A stretch of DNA of 64,000 nt from Suillus spraguei (Eukaryota; Basidiomycota; Agaricomycetes; Boletales; Suillaceae). The notes beneath the pieces were generated by a model that was not told the DNA's origin, did no database searches, and worked only from the letters and a program-made list of their open reading frames with translations. Made by a program: the position numbers and the translations under genes. Position 1 is the first letter of the stretch. Each line of letters opens with the position of its first letter. Location of the stretch: assembly GCA_016800925.1 (NCBI GenBank), contig JABCPU010000122.1:1-64000 (forward strand), given 5' to 3'. Of this stretch, positions 19,282 through 31,867 are shown one piece after another.

Positions 19282-19472
19282 TTGACAACGAGCTGGAGGG
19301 ACCTGAAAGCTTAACAGATAAAGAGGTTGCAGCTGCCTTTGACGTGATTGAGCAACGCATTGCAAAACTCCCATCAGCTATTGATCCCCCGCTGGAATGG
19401 TGGGGAAAGTGTACGACCTTGAAACAGGTTGAATTATCCACGCAACTTTCGGAGATGATGTTCAGCGGGTGA
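19126..19472 (+). CDS. Small spliced hypothetical protein (98 aa)
   Basis: Exon 1 (19126-19203, MSTSVYSLLAG ... ARWEQL) and exon 2 (19254-19472, TPPLASQSQVDNELEGPES ... LSEMMFSG) join in phase across a 50-bp GTATCA...CTAG intron. The product has 98 residues, is acidic and likely soluble, and belongs to no family I know. Part of the C-terminal half (DKEVAAAFDVIEQRIAKL) looks helical. An in-frame upstream extension to 18841 is possible but lacks protein-like composition. In copy A the same gene is frameshifted and cut off inside exon 2 by the ceramidase junction. Confidence 0.5.
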
Positions 19473-19479
19473 AATCTGA

Positions 19480-22400
19480 TTCAGAGAATACTTAGTTTGT
19501 CTTGGGATGTGCAAGTTCTATCGACTATGAATGGTGTCTCGTCAATGTACTAACTTCAATCAGTACGGTAGTATCATTGTGAAACTTTGATACAACGTGC
19601 CTGCCAGTGGGAGTTTCGCCAAGTTCTGCCAGTGCACCTGCAAGTGCCACTTATGCCGGCACTTGGTCAAAATTCAACCCAAAGTCCCCTACCAACCCTA
19701 CTAGTGAATCGAAGAGGGAGTGATCAGCTAGCTCGACGAAAATGACATTTGTTTGGCTATGGCATAGTGCACTGCCACTGGCCTTGCACGCACTGTTCGG
19801 AACAGCTTGTATTCATCCTCTATCCTTGCTCACCGGAGCAATCGCTGTTTCGTGAGGGTGAGTCTGTTCATTTATTATCTGACAACCTCACGCCTGACCA
19901 AAATCATTATCGATCCATTGACACATTGAGTGGTTTGATCCACCGTCGAACTCGGGTCATGCTGAGTGGTCGCATCGCCCGTCCATCACAAACCTTGCGA
20001 GCCTCTCCACAAGCCTCGTGATGCCGTCCGGTGCAACTCTCGTGGTTTCCCTCGTAACCCTCGGGAATGATGTTTAGCATAACCCTCGTCATCTTGCCCG
20101 TGGTAATTCTCACGACCAGCACCCCCACGACGAAGTCCTGAATCAGCGCTAATTTTCGACCGCGACTCTAACGCCATGTACCAGCACGATTCCCGCCACC
20201 TTGGTGGTTTCCGTGGCACCTCCAGATATTTATGCGTTCCTTTTGCTCATCTTGCGTTTCTCTCTGCCGTTTGACTTTTAATTACCTGCCCACCGTGACA
20301 TTCCTGTTTAGTGTCTTGGTAGGTCTCGGGTTGAGTCGTTCTCTTACTTCTGAAAATTTCCTATCTCACATGCTGGTGTCAGGTTGTGTTGTCTGCCAGT
20401 CGCGTATCTTGGCACTCAAGGTTCTGTGAAATTCCAATCTCAGATCACTCACCGCAGGACATTTAGCCGAGTCCTCCGATTTAGAGATCCAGCCTCATGC
20501 TACAACACTCACTGGATTTACCACTCTGTTACTAAACTACATTCAATGTAACTCGATCATGTATTTCTCCCATGTTCATTCAATCCCACATGCTTACTCA
20601 CCGTTATCCTATATTGTCATGTACGGAGACGTCGTTCTGTCAATCCACTGTAAAGCATGTTCAAGTATAAACCTCGGTCACATTACCACACAAGTTGTGG
20701 GTCATATCTCACAGGAACCTCCAGTGTCCCAAGGTCAAGACAAATCTCGATCAATTGAGCGGTGGTCATGGAGTTAACTATACAAGCTTAACTGCGATTA
20801 CTAGCCCAGGGTGGTTATGAGACGAGTAGGATTGATGGCAAGAGAAAGGAACTGATGGTCAATAGCAATGAAGGGTGTAAGACGGCGACTGGGACCGTCA
20901 TGCTGATTGACGACCACGGCGAGATAAAAGAGGAGCGAAAAGGAACGCATCGGTGAGTCACGTGAACGTTCTTCTCTGCTCTTGTTTCGGTTTGGGCGTA
21001 GAGGGCTATCCCTACGTATACAATGAAATGCCTCCTTAGATTTCAAAATTTCATTTCCTAAATCTGAGACTTATTGCCAAACGCGAACTTTGCAAGGAAT
21101 TGGTCAATCACTGGCTGATCTCATACTAGTGTCAGTTAGACACGGAGTTCCCTAGGTAGCACTCAAGGCGATGCTACAGAGGATGATGCTGGCCTAGAAA
21201 GCATGAATGCCAAGTGGGACGAATTTTGGTAAGTAGTATAGACTGGTGATCAGCCCATGAGGCAAGCCGTCGATAAACGGACTGGTGAAAACTGAGTCTG
21301 AATTTGGATTCTCAGAGTAACTCATTGCCAAGTTGCTAATTCTCGTCATAATACATCGCCACATCTGCGATCGACGGCAACGTTCGAGTGCGCTAGGTTG
21401 CGGCAGCTTCTTCCGGCCACCACTCCATGTTTATATTCTTCTACTGCGATCACTTGCTCATTGTGCTATAATTCCAGCTTGCAATCAGAATGCGAGGTTC
21501 TTCGAAGAATCTACTTCAATTGTTCCGTGGACTCTGGTTCTATCGATATCACAACGAATGAGCCCCTGGATGTCTCTCACATTGCTGCAACCCTTCCCCA
21601 CGACTTTCATCACACGAAGGTATCCAGTTTGCTCTCAGTGATGGCCGCGCCCCGCATATCAATCATGGACTTCATGCTCACGATCCTGGACCCTTCGGAA
21701 CTCGATTTCGCCTACAATTGTGACTGAATTTACATCCTTTCCAGCCAGGGCCAAAAGGGAAACTCTAGATATTCAACCACTTATTTGCAGACTCACAGGT
21801 GTCAAGCTTGAATACTTGACTGGTTCCGTCCCCATCCAACTTTTCTGCAGTTATAACACTGTTTCGACCATTCGACGCTGCCAGAACAGCTTCAAGCTGC
21901 AGTTGACGTTAGGTCATAGACAATCAAGAATGCTCGTAGCACATCCGTTTTGTCATTATTATTGAGTGTGTAATTGGTAGGGAGTCGTTCTTTGATTAAA
22001 TCACGCGCAAAACGATCCAGTGCATCAGAACATTTCGATCCTAGGACTCATATCTGAGCCCGAGTCCAGCATCGCCTGGTATGACTCAGCATACCCACTT
22101 GAGTTGGCAAGTTTAATGAAGCGTGAATGCTGAGCAGGCAAGCATGTAGTGGCATGGATAGGGTACCGTCGGACGATCGGACATCCTGGGATCGAGATTT
22201 CCTCCAGTGCAAGAGAAGTATTGTGAATGGCTTGGATGATGGAAGATTGGACCATTGAAATTGTAGGTATAGTTTGCAATGGCAAGAAAATCATATCATT
22301 TATTTTGTATTCTATGCAGACACTGGCCAGACGAGTCACGTCACTTGATTCAAATTCAAACTCAGTTTTACCAGTCGATTTTTTTTGGTCACGTGACTGC

Positions 22401-22640
22401 TAATAACCCTAGGCCACCAGGAGACTCATACCAGCGTCAGTTGGACGCGGAGTTCTGAATCTGAGCCACACAAGAATAACTTACATATTTACATATCCCT
22501 CATCGCCGCTATTAGTACCCCTCACTATACCGTACAAAGGACCATCATTACAAACATGCTGTGATGGAAGTCGCTACGCCTACTAGCACTCCCCGTTCAT
22601 ATTAGGTCCCTGTCGGAACAGATCCAAATCCATACTCCAC
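19480..22640. other. Gene-poor stretch with possible exon fragments
   Basis: No complete gene is visible. A likely exon lies at 21155-21228: an acceptor CCCTAG, then coding GDATEDDAGLESMNAKWDEFW in two overlapping pieces, then a GTAAGT donor. An open stretch at 21398-21727 (containing PRISIMDFMLTILDPSELDF) looks protein-like. I cannot connect them into a gene. Two short covarying hairpins lie at 21129 and 22434. Confidence 0.45.
21129..21143. other. Short hairpin, covarying partner at 22434-22448
   Basis: GTGTC AGTTA GACAC sits in the context CTCATACTA(stem-loop)GGAGTTC. At 22434 the same context holds GCGTC AGTTG GACGC. The stem changed from T-A to C-G on both sides. Confidence 0.5.
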
Positions 22641-22652
22641 ACCGTGCACCAC

Positions 22653-22922
22653 TATGTCTTCCAGTTACTTTCATATCGATAGACTTCACCACTTTGTGGA
22701 GCTCGGCAAACAAAAGGGTTCCGTTTATCACGTAAAGTACCCCAAAATGGCCGCTCGTCTACTAACGCTCTGCCCGACACAATTGTAGTATTCTTGCTAT
22801 GCCTGGAAACTGCTGTCACATTCCAGCAGGTAATGGGTCACTATATGATGTCTAGTGGCATAGCGCAAACCGTGACCTTCGGCTCTCTCGTCTCACGCGC
22901 CCTGTTGTTTGCAGACCCTTGA
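22653..22922 (+). pseudogene. Fragment of a hypothetical membrane protein
   Basis: A start at 22653 (MSSSYFHIDRLHHFVELG) is followed, one frame over, by DTIVVFLLCLETAVTFQQ and MGHYMMSSGIAQTVTFGS. The second part resembles a transmembrane segment of fungal multi-pass membrane proteins. A one-base shift near 22755 separates the parts, and nothing downstream continues it. Family not identified. Confidence 0.4.
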
Positions 22923-22929
22923 AAGTGAA

Positions 22930-24450
22930 CATCTGTCTACTCACGACAGCGGATGTTGAGTAAGTGAATTAAGGTCTGCAGCGCAGTGGTAATTGCCCTA
23001 ACTCTCTTATTATAATCTGTTGTCGTGTATCGAGCGCACTCTCAGGTCGGACATACTTCTGTTGGAACTATGACATGCGTAGGACATAGAGTGTAGCCAT
23101 ATGGATGCTCACCGGTTGCTACTCTGGCTTTGTACACTTGGAAATACAAACAAGGATACATCAGTAGTAGTAGATATAGCGAAAAAAAAAAACATTTTCT
23201 TTCGAGAGACTCTTCCAAAAAATCGAGAAGACACTGGTAGGCTCCCATTGAGATCGCCACCAGAGAGCACACACGTTCCTAAGACATTGCTATAGTTACT
23301 GTAACAATTGTAGCGACCTACCGTGCGGTGATCTTCGAGCTCACTCGCATTGGTCTAGGACCTGGCTACCGTTTTTTCGTGGCGTTGACTGGAATTGCCG
23401 CCAAAAGCTCAGTCAGCCAACGATGGCGTCAGTACAATCCGTCCACCGCCTTTGCCACTTGAAGAGCCCAGTATCCAAAGAGCTTCATGACCAGTTATGT
23501 ACACATGGCAATTATATCATGCGTCAGAGACACAGTCTCTGGCTGGAACAAGTAGGGATAAAGTTCGTCCAGTCGTTTAGCATATCGAGGGAATGAATCG
23601 TCAAAACACACCCGTAGTACTCTCCACATATCCAAGCCGCTGCCTACAGCACCTCGGAACAGGTAGCCCGCTCACCCGCGTGCAGCAAGATGATATCATC
23701 GTCACACAACACCTTCACCATCAACTTAACAAGATAGCTCCTAGCTACTCTAACACATCCAACGTCTACTAGTTGTCACGAATTTCCGTGCCGATGTCGA
23801 CTTTCGATACGTATACGAGGTCAACGAAGAGTGAGAGGTATCATTCAAAATTGGCGACGTCGTCGTAGGTGTTTTGAGAAAAGATTGTCATGATCCTGTG
23901 TGAAAGGACTTGAAGGCGGTGGGCGGAGGACTGAGACGGTGCACCCCTGGGCTATAATGTGTTGAGATAGGAATTGCAATGCAGACAGAATGCCAAAGGA
24001 CTTGGGCTCGACAAGATGTCCAAGTACCAACAACTGTAGAAGTCGCATGCGGGGGGAATGAAATTCATGGAGAGCGCGTTGATCTCGTTTGAACCATCGA
24101 CGACGACAGCTCCAGGCACAGAGAACTAGCAAGGACCGAGTTCTTGTTCTCAATTTGCAACATCGGCGGCAGTCACAATGAGCAAATCACTTGCTCGCCG
24201 CTCCGAGTTCGTGGTTGTCGTGTTGCAATCTGGGAGAAATCATTAGTCGCGGGCTAACTTGAAACACAAGTGACTTTTGAATGTGAGTGAGACTACAACT
24301 CCGTTGTTTAACGGTCGAAAGTTGACGCGCTGACAGTCCAAGTTTGGTTTACGACTTCTTGCTACCACAGTACGATGGCGACAAGTCCAAAAGGCTGTAG
24401 AGTTGCAAGGTCAAGAACCGTTGATGAAATTGAATTCACAGACCTGAAAA
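22930..24450. other. Intergenic stretch, no gene recognised
   Basis: Only short open frames without recognisable domains or plausible splice structure occur here. Confidence 0.5.
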
Positions 24451-24463
24451 AGGAAAACATACC

Positions 24464-24535
24464 TGCCCACTGGCTGGATTGAACAACCGACCTCACCATT
24501 ACGAGTGGCGCGCTCTACCACTGAGCTAAACGGGC
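24464..24535 (-). tRNA. tRNA-Thr (anticodon CGT)
   Basis: The 72-nt sequence on the minus strand folds into a full cloverleaf. The acceptor GCCCGTT pairs with AGTGGGC, the D stem is GCTC/GAGC, the anticodon stem CGCCA/TGGTG carries the loop CTCGTAA (anticodon CGT, reading ACG), and the T stem is GGTTG/CAGCC with loop TTCAATC. There is no intron. The internal A box (TAGCTCAGTGG) and B box (GGTTGTTCAATCC) are present. T-runs that can stop RNA polymerase III lie just beyond the 3' end (around 24450-24458). Confidence 0.95.
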
Positions 24536-25082
24536 TTGAGAACATGGTTAAAACCAAAATACACAATCACATTAACCTCGTTTTGCACATGTACGTAAGG
24601 CACCGGATGTCTCTGATCGATAAGCCTTGACTAGCTTCAACCCTCAGTCAGTGATGAAGTCCTGATTTTATCCTGAAACCCCAAATAACTCATTTCCAGT
24701 TCACTAGCTCCAGTCTATTATCATCACTATCTCGTAATGCACTGCCGGACCGAGCGACGTACTTGGGGGTGTAGTTGTCAAAGCACAAAAATCCGAGTCG
24801 AATCCTCACGCGGCGGATCCCTGTTGCGAAGCGATTCACTGCTCATTGCTAAATTTGAAGTTCGTTACTTGTAGCCACCGTTCGTCACATTTTGCGTTGC
24901 GGTAAAGCGTGATTGCCGACTCCTCAACGGGGTGCCGATTGCATCATGAACTACCGTATGCCAGCAAGCTGTACTGATATGGATAGAAACACATACGAAC
25001 AGCACATGGTCGGAGTTTCGACCCGACGTACCTTATGCGATAAATTCTCCAATGACCTTTGGACGTCGACCAATTTTCTCCG

Positions 25083-26920
25083 ATGCCTGATACGTCCCAC
25101 TTTCTTCGCCTCCCTGACGACGTGCTTGCATATCTTCTCGACCTGATACCTATGAGTGACATGGAGAGTGTCTCTGAGGTAGCTACCCCTCACGTCTCCC
25201 CACGTGTACGCGTCGTACTGACCTTCTCGCAGACGTGCAAACAACTCAAAACTATCTATGAACTAGTTCGCGCCCCGTACCTGTATGAGCTCCATCAAGA
25301 GGGTCTGGAATACAACGCTGTGTCCGCATCACCGACAGTGTCCTTTTCGCAGGCACTGGCTTCCCTCAGGTGCAGGGAAAACAGGTGGAGGACAATGCGC
25401 CCAATCACTTCGTCTTGCCGTTCAACTTTGAACGAAAGCCACTTCACTAGCTACTCTCAAAATATAGCTCTGTATGTATCTAGACAGGTAGTATCAACTG
25501 TTGTCTATGGGGACACAGTTGAACACTCGACGTACCGTGGCCAAAACGACGAGGTTACTCGATTCCATGCCGCTGATGAACTGCAGGACCTTCTTGTTCT
25601 CTTGCGGGTGCACCTTGGGTAAGTGGTTTTTCCATGTTAATTCCTGCAATTAAATAGTGTTGGCGGACCATTTTAGAACAGGATTATCATATCTCTGCTT
25701 CCTTTCATTGAGAAGGATGTCTCCGCATTCAGCAGCTGCTAGTCCAACATGTGTTCTCCTCACCAGCATCAGTCCCATGGGATATTTATCTGCTCCGCTT
25801 CATGCTCATGGTCTAAGAATACTTGGTCCCTGGTGTGTGCTACTCAAAACGGATCAGCCTTTAAACCAGCTAGAAGCACAAGTCAACGTGCTCTTGCTTT
25901 GCAGCTGGAAAACAAATGCACTATTTAAATTGGTATGCACATGTCTTCCGACCTGAAAAGTAAATTGAACTAACCGAGAATTGTCGTACGTAAGGCGGGG
26001 ATTCATCCCGACAAAGTCGAGGATTTTAATCTTCTAAATTCTCGTACACTTGCTGTCATTCATAGAACCTCGAATCCGATTCAATTAATACTCCGCCTTT
26101 ACGACGTCACTTTTCCAAGCCCCCTCTCTTCGTCTGGTTGCGTGAGACTCCGCTTATCTTTGCGTTTACCCCGTATCGAGGACCAGGTGTCTGTATCTCT
26201 CAGTCGTATAATACTACCGAGAGCGTTGCAGGAGCAAGTACTCCGGCCCGATCAGCGCCCTCAGGAAGTATTTCCTCCGAACAGCGGAATCATGGCTCTG
26301 TCGATACCTCTTGCCATGGGTGTCGAGAAGGCTCGATTGGACATCGCCATTGACGTTGCAACCTTACTTTCCATCGCCCGTGGTAACGATATTTCTGACC
26401 GCACGATAACCTGGGGAGAATGGGGTCCAAAAACGTCGCGTGTTTTCTTGATTGACGAAGTCCTCCGCGCAGAAGACGACGTAGAGCCCTTGCAGGACAT
26501 AGAAGGCTATAGGATAGCTTTTTCCACGAACGCAGACTGCAGCGATAGCCGGACTCACATTTCCGATGATCATTCCCGTCCTGCAGCCTTTGTCTTAGAC
26601 TTCAATCCTGTGAGTATCCGATGGGCTCGACAGGAGGAGAAGGCAGGTCGGGGACTACGTGGTACTTTGGTAATAGAACCGAGTATTTTACGACCGGGAC
26701 ACCTGCTTGCAGAGGAAGTAGTCAGCTCTCTACCTTATACCCGAACTATGCTCGAGGGATACCTACCCAAACACCAAATCAGGCTTTCACGAGATGAAGT
26801 CGTCTACCCTGTAAGTTCACGTACGCACGCGTCTTTTTGTTCCACGGATTTATAGTACCTTTTTCTTAGGCCAATCCGGTGCAAGGATCTCCACTGCATA
26901 ATGTTTACAGCTTTGCATAG
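25083..26920 (+). CDS. F-box protein (agaricomycete type)
   Basis: F-box proteins bring targets to the SKP1-cullin ubiquitin ligase. The N terminus (MPDTSHFLRLPDDVLAYLLD ... VLTFSQTCKQLKTI) is an F-box. The first exon runs 25083 to about 25619 with a GTAAGT donor. The C-terminal exon (about 25995-26810: VEDFNLLNSR, WGEWGPKTSRVFLID, AFVLDFNPVSIRWARQ, SLPYTRTMLEG) matches the large family of fungal F-box proteins with a beta-propeller-like C-terminal region. A final exon (26870-26920, ANPVQGSPLHNVYSFA) follows a 59-bp intron in correct phase. The middle, about 25620-25990, could not be resolved into clean exons and may contain damage. The first ATG in frame is 25083. Confidence 0.7.
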
Positions 26921-26929
26921 GACACGCTG

Positions 26930-27470
26930 GAATGGCTTGCTTGCGACGGAAGAATTACGATGCCTACTTGCTGACACCTCACTCATAGCATTATACTCTC
27001 ATAGTAGACACTTGAAAGTACTTGACAACAACTATATAAGAAGCGTACAGTTTAGCTACTCACTACGGAGTACACAGCAAGTTTTTATCTCAACCTCTCC
27101 CGTGCTATACACTACTACTAGTTGACACGTGTATGCGATCTTGAAAGACCATTGAATTCACGCTGATCCCCGCATCGGAATCAGCCGCAAGTTTAGTGTG
27201 ATGTTCTCGAACGGTAAGGATGAGGTGTGGTCCCAGCACAAACTTTTGGACGAGCTCGAAAATCAAAAGAACACCAAGATACATCTGGGTTCCTAGAGAA
27301 TACGTGTCCTATAAAAATGATGAGGCAAGATCACATGCAGAGGTCAGTCGTAGATCGACATACCTCTGAGATTGTGGGAGATACATAAACAAGCCTAAAG
27401 CAAGAAATAGCGACGATACTAGGACATGAAAAATTCAGCATAAAATGAGGACCCTGTTCACATCATGAGC
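26930..27470. other. Intergenic stretch between the F-box and DUF6533 genes
   Basis: The two genes converge here and the roughly 540 bp between them hold no recognisable feature. Confidence 0.5.
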
Positions 27471-27477
27471 TTACCTA

Positions 27478-28793
27478 GCAAAGTAAAACACGTGAATTTT
27501 CATCAACTCCGTGACAGAGTCCCCAATACTTAACCATGCTCGTTGTGGTTCATGGAAGTGTTTGACAGCAATCCAAACTACGAGGCACAGCGCGAAGACT
27601 TCCCATATAGTAGCGAGTACCAAACCCATAGAAAGAAGAAGTAGGCTATCTCCTTCCAATTTAGCAGTGCACTGATGGGTGCCGGAGAGAATGAACTCCT
27701 CTTGTATTCTCCGATGAGCCTGACACACATAAGCCTATCCAAAATTATGACTTACCCTCCGAAATGCTCTTCATCGCTTCTGCCAAGGTCACTCCGTTTG
27801 TGATGTTGACCGCCAAGAAGACGACGATAAGAAAAATTAATAAACGCCTGGATTGCTGATACATGGCATGTAACCGAGCAATCATGATGACTTGCACAAT
27901 GTTTCAGTATAATTGATGTATCACAACTGCCTAGCTCACCGCCCATTATTGCAAGTACGACGAGGTCTACCCATTTCATTGTGAGGTACATAATACGGCC
28001 TAAAAATCCAGAGGTGAGCGACCAACCTCGGAAGATCATATGCTCCAAATAAACTCACAACTGCGGGAGTTATCACATTAAACCAACAAGCTAGAATCTC
28101 ACTCACCCCTACATGGGAGCGTAGTGATTGGATGACAGTGGCAAGAATCAGTGTGAATACTCACTGTATCAGTCACCGGGATTGTTAAGACATTAACTGA
28201 GTGCCACCAGTTAGAAGAAACAAACATAGAATGTTTGAAGAGACAGTACACAGAATGTTAAGGCTAAATGCGAAGACTGATTAGCATTGCGTCCATTGCT
28301 TAGCCATCTAAACCTACACAGCATATAATATTCCAAGATAGCGCAACTAGATACTTTCAAGTCAGCACAATCACACTTATAATGCAAGCTACGTACACTG
28401 AGATACAACACGGTCATGAGAGACCAGCGTTGTCTCTGAAACGAATTAATTGTATTTCATGTTGTTGTTTAGTGGTGAAACTCTACTCACCCAGAGCAGT
28501 TCTACCTGTAGAACTACTCTTAGCGCGTTGACTACTCCGGTAACGTCATCAACCTACCTCTTGTCCAAATGTTAGCGCTGCAGATACCATAGATTGAATG
28601 CTAATTGTTCATTAATACCACATTACTCACCCCAATCATACATCACTCCTGCAGAGGCAGCAACTATGAAACCACAACCAACGTTAGATACAGATGTTAT
28701 CCAAATAAACCTCCACGAACCTGCGAAATAGCTGGCTATGCGACTCGAATTGATAAGCGTCCACCAAATAGGAGCATTTGAGACTAGAGTCAT
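27478..28793 (-). CDS. DUF6533-type multi-pass membrane protein
   Basis: Many small exons give the signature of the DUF6533 family, fungal seven-helix-like membrane proteins of unknown function. The start at 28793 reads MTLVSNAPIWWTLINSS. After an intron come ASAGVMYDW, then ALTFGQE, VELLW and RQRWSLMTVLYLSV, each on its own exon with GT-AG borders. Further down come LGRIMYLTMKWVDLVVLAIM, RLHAMYQQSRRLLIFLIVV, GVTLAEAMKS and a long exon with LLLLSMGLVLATIWEVFALC. The junction near 27735-27755 does not splice in frame with a normal-length intron, so one base may be wrong there. The exact 3' end is uncertain. The family is common and expanded in agaricomycetes. Confidence 0.7.
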
Positions 28794-28949
28794 ACTATCG
28801 GGGGATGGGCGTAAGGAAGCGGGAAACTTGGCGGATATATGACGTGACGATGGCGTTCGTACTAAATACCCGTCGTCCAGCGCTTGCGTCGCCAAAATTA
28901 GCACAATAATGATGATATCCGTTCCCATTTTGATTCTTTATTGGCCGAA

Positions 28950-30290
28950 ACCAGTACGGTAGCATGAGGTCAAGCATAAAGGAGAAGCAAATCCAGTGCC
29001 ATCGATTGCAACGCACTAGTTTTTTTTTGGTCGCAAAGCATGGGGGAACGTTTGAACATCAACATCATCGCAACTAGATCAAAAGAATTGTTCGTTATTT
29101 CTGCAATCTGTTCAAGTTGATATCATTCTCAAGATCTTCTCGCTACATTTACATGAGTTTCATCAGTGAAACCATGTGGCCCAGCGATGGTACACAGGTC
29201 CAGCATGGTGCAGTAACCTCCGAAACAGCCTTTGATAAACCATCATCTCAATGATCATTGATACTTTCTCCGCCTCGCAGAACAACTTACTTCGGGCATC
29301 TATAATGCTACAAGAATACCGAAAATATAATAAAGGCGGTTTGAGGGCGGTACAAATGTGATGAATTCCACAGGAAGCAGCACTGCACTATTTCCATGAT
29401 CATACCGGATTTCAAATGTTCAACGTTCAATTTGACACAAGAGGTACCCGCCCAGGAAAAAATGTACATGAGGCCGCCTCACCGTTAAGTCAGAGCGTGA
29501 TATAAATCAGCAGATGCAACGGTAGGTGAGAGACCTGATCCGAACAAACGCAGCTTACAAATGTTAAAACTCCGCACTAAGAACAAAGGTTTACTCTGGT
29601 TCAGTATTGTCAACCCTAACGCCGATCTTGTACTACATCTCACTATCAGTGCCGCCGTCAATGGCCAGCGCCAGATGAAATGTCCCTAGTGTGCAGTCTG
29701 GAACACCCATCGAACAGCCTGCTCAACAATACCTTAATACTCACTCGTGCGGAGGTACGATGTTTATGACACACCACCGTCCAGCAACTATAGTCGCTAG
29801 TGGATGAATGACGATTCCTGGGTCACAGCAATTCGACATCATCCACTAGTGACCATATGCAAATATCTCCACCACCTCGGCATTGTCAACTTTCCAAATT
29901 TCGCTCTGTAGGATACCAGATTTCGTTCAAGTACTCCATCGCACCATTCGACCAGGGGAATTTCTGCCCCGTTTCATTGAACATCATGTCATCCTGATTG
30001 TTGAAGTCAAGCCAGGGCTCAAGTGCTATCAATCCAATTTCAATGGCATCCTATCCTCACAAGTGGCAAGCAGGTTACACATGCGTTTATTTCTGATCCC
30101 AATCTCCGTTCATTGGCGTGGTGGCACGTGGTATGTCTCTGTGATCGTAGTGCCGCTCGGCGAACAAGATGAAGGCGGGTTCAACGTTGATATTTGAGTG
30201 AGTTTTTCCGCATGCCGTCTCACAATATGCAACGACGAACCGGCAAATTAAGGTGATAAACGCTAACGTCCGTTTGCAGCACCTCGCCGC
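28950..30290. other. Intergenic stretch with one possible coding relic
   Basis: Most of this stretch shows nothing recognisable. The open stretch 29883-30197 (containing IPDFVQVLHRTIRPGEF and ILIVEVKPG) has protein-like composition and may be a relic. I cannot name it. Confidence 0.4.
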
Positions 30291-30494
30291 ATATCGCGCC
30301 TGATGGTAAGGCTAGAGGCAAGGTCGGTGAAAACTGAGGAAGGAGTGATAGAAAACGGGCGCTGGCTAGATAGAACGAACTCTAGTGAGCTCTATAGTAC
30401 ATCAGTGAGGAATGTGACAGGTATACTAGAATATTACTTACCCCCAGTCGAGTATAAGAAACTGGGGGAAAACAGAAAGCGAAAGTGTCTGCGT

Positions 30495-30518
30495 GGAGTT
30501 ACCTAATTAGGTAACTCC
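30495..30518. repeat. Perfect 24-bp palindrome
   Basis: GGAGTTACCTAATTAGGTAACTCC is identical on both strands. A near copy lies at 15339-15362 and shares about 95 bp of downstream sequence, so this is part of a dispersed element. Confidence 0.8.
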
Positions 30519-30687
30519 GCTGGCGTAGCGCTAAGTGAATGTGTGTCTGAGTCAAATGAAAAAGTAACTATTTACTACATTGGAGGGTTGATTTCCAACG
30601 AGGAGGGGTATTGTTGTCTGGTAAATCTTGTATTTGCAGACATGCTGGGACTCTGGCGTACATGGGCGGTGTGTTCACCGTCGTATT

Positions 30688-30855
30688 GATACTTGCCCAA
30701 TGCGGGATGTGTCACGTGTGAGTTGCTCGCTTGTTTATCCACTCATCCCGATTCCAGTGCCTCATATGTGTGAGTAAATCACATATAGTGGATAAACAAG
30801 CGAGCTTTCAATCGCGACTCACACATCCTGTATGTTACCGCATTTGGCAAGTATC
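30688..30855. repeat. Foldback (inverted repeat), 56/69-bp arms
   Basis: The left arm (30688-30743) and right arm (30787-30855) are inverted copies around a 43-nt loop. The inner 19 bp (GCTCGCTTGTTTATCCACT) are perfect. The outer part pairs GTGTGAGT with ACTCACAC and GATACTTGCC with GGCAAGTATC, with a few unpaired bases. Confidence 0.85.
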
Positions 30856-31680
30856 TACAGAACGAAGCGATTTCCAATCGATATCGACGCCATGTGCGTC
30901 CATAAGAGCCCTTTTAACGCGCTTGTTGACGTCTTCCATGCGATTTCAACCCCTTTGTCATTCCACGCTTGGTGACTGAGATCAACCAGCGGAGTTTGAA
31001 CTTCTCTCTCATTCCATGGTGCGTGCGAACGTCTCTCATCGCGATGGCATCCAGCTGCTCTTTTCATGGCGTCGTAGGCATTCAAAACGCCTCTCCCTAC
31101 TCACTCGATAAGAAGCGCTTCTGGAGCATGGATGGCTTTTTTCCTCTTGCTACAGATGCAGAGGGTACTAACAGTGCCATCAATCTTCCCATATCTATCT
31201 TTACCTTCGGAAGTAGAACAGCTCCGCCTGACGACGGAGTCTACTGCTCGCCTCATCACTGCCACCGCAGGTGATGCCACTCTTGAGCTTTGCTGTGTCG
31301 ACGTCCGTTACCTGTCATCTATTTCTCATTACACATTGACTAACTCATTCAATTCAGGAAATACAGTCATTGGACAGTGCACGCGCACTACCATCTGTCC
31401 TAATCGCTAGAAAAGTCTCACGAGGAACCTCTGAACTCGGTGAAAGTCGAACTTTTGACATTGATATTATGCATTATGCCATTATGCCACAGTAGCTGGC
31501 ATGCAAGCGTTGTTATTATCCTCCGACTCATCCTCGACTCGACCGTACTCCTGTCTCCAGCGCTAACAAACATGTCATAATTCAAGGTAATATAACGGGG
31601 CTTGCCCACAAGCGTTGTGTTGTGTGCGTGCACGACATCGCGCTGGGACCTTCCATCAGTGTTGTCGAGAGCCGGCATCG

Positions 31681-31847
31681 TCAAGAGGCAGCTCCGCCTG
31701 CCCAACTGAAGAGCTTCAACTGGGCTGGCACAGGTAAAAAAAAGCAAGCGCGCATCTTATGATGACAGGGTTGCGCTTGCTTTTTTTTTTTTACCTGTGC
31801 CAGCCCAGTTGAAGCTCTTCAGTTAAGCAGGCGGAGCTTCCTCTTGA
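31681..31847. repeat. Foldback (inverted repeat), 71/75-bp arms
   Basis: The left arm (31681-31751) and right arm (31773-31847) pair with three mismatches and a different A/T run length (A8 against T12), around a 21-nt loop. The core CTGAAGAGCTTCAACTGGGC pairs perfectly. Transcribed, this would form a very stable hairpin RNA. Confidence 0.9.
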
Positions 31848-31867
31848 TGACGTCCAAACGTAGTCTA

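Noticed and set aside
19907..20219. Arg/Gly-rich minus-strand frames
   Set aside because: Their composition comes from a locally repetitive CCTCG/CGAGG-rich tract. There is no start context, splice structure or homology.
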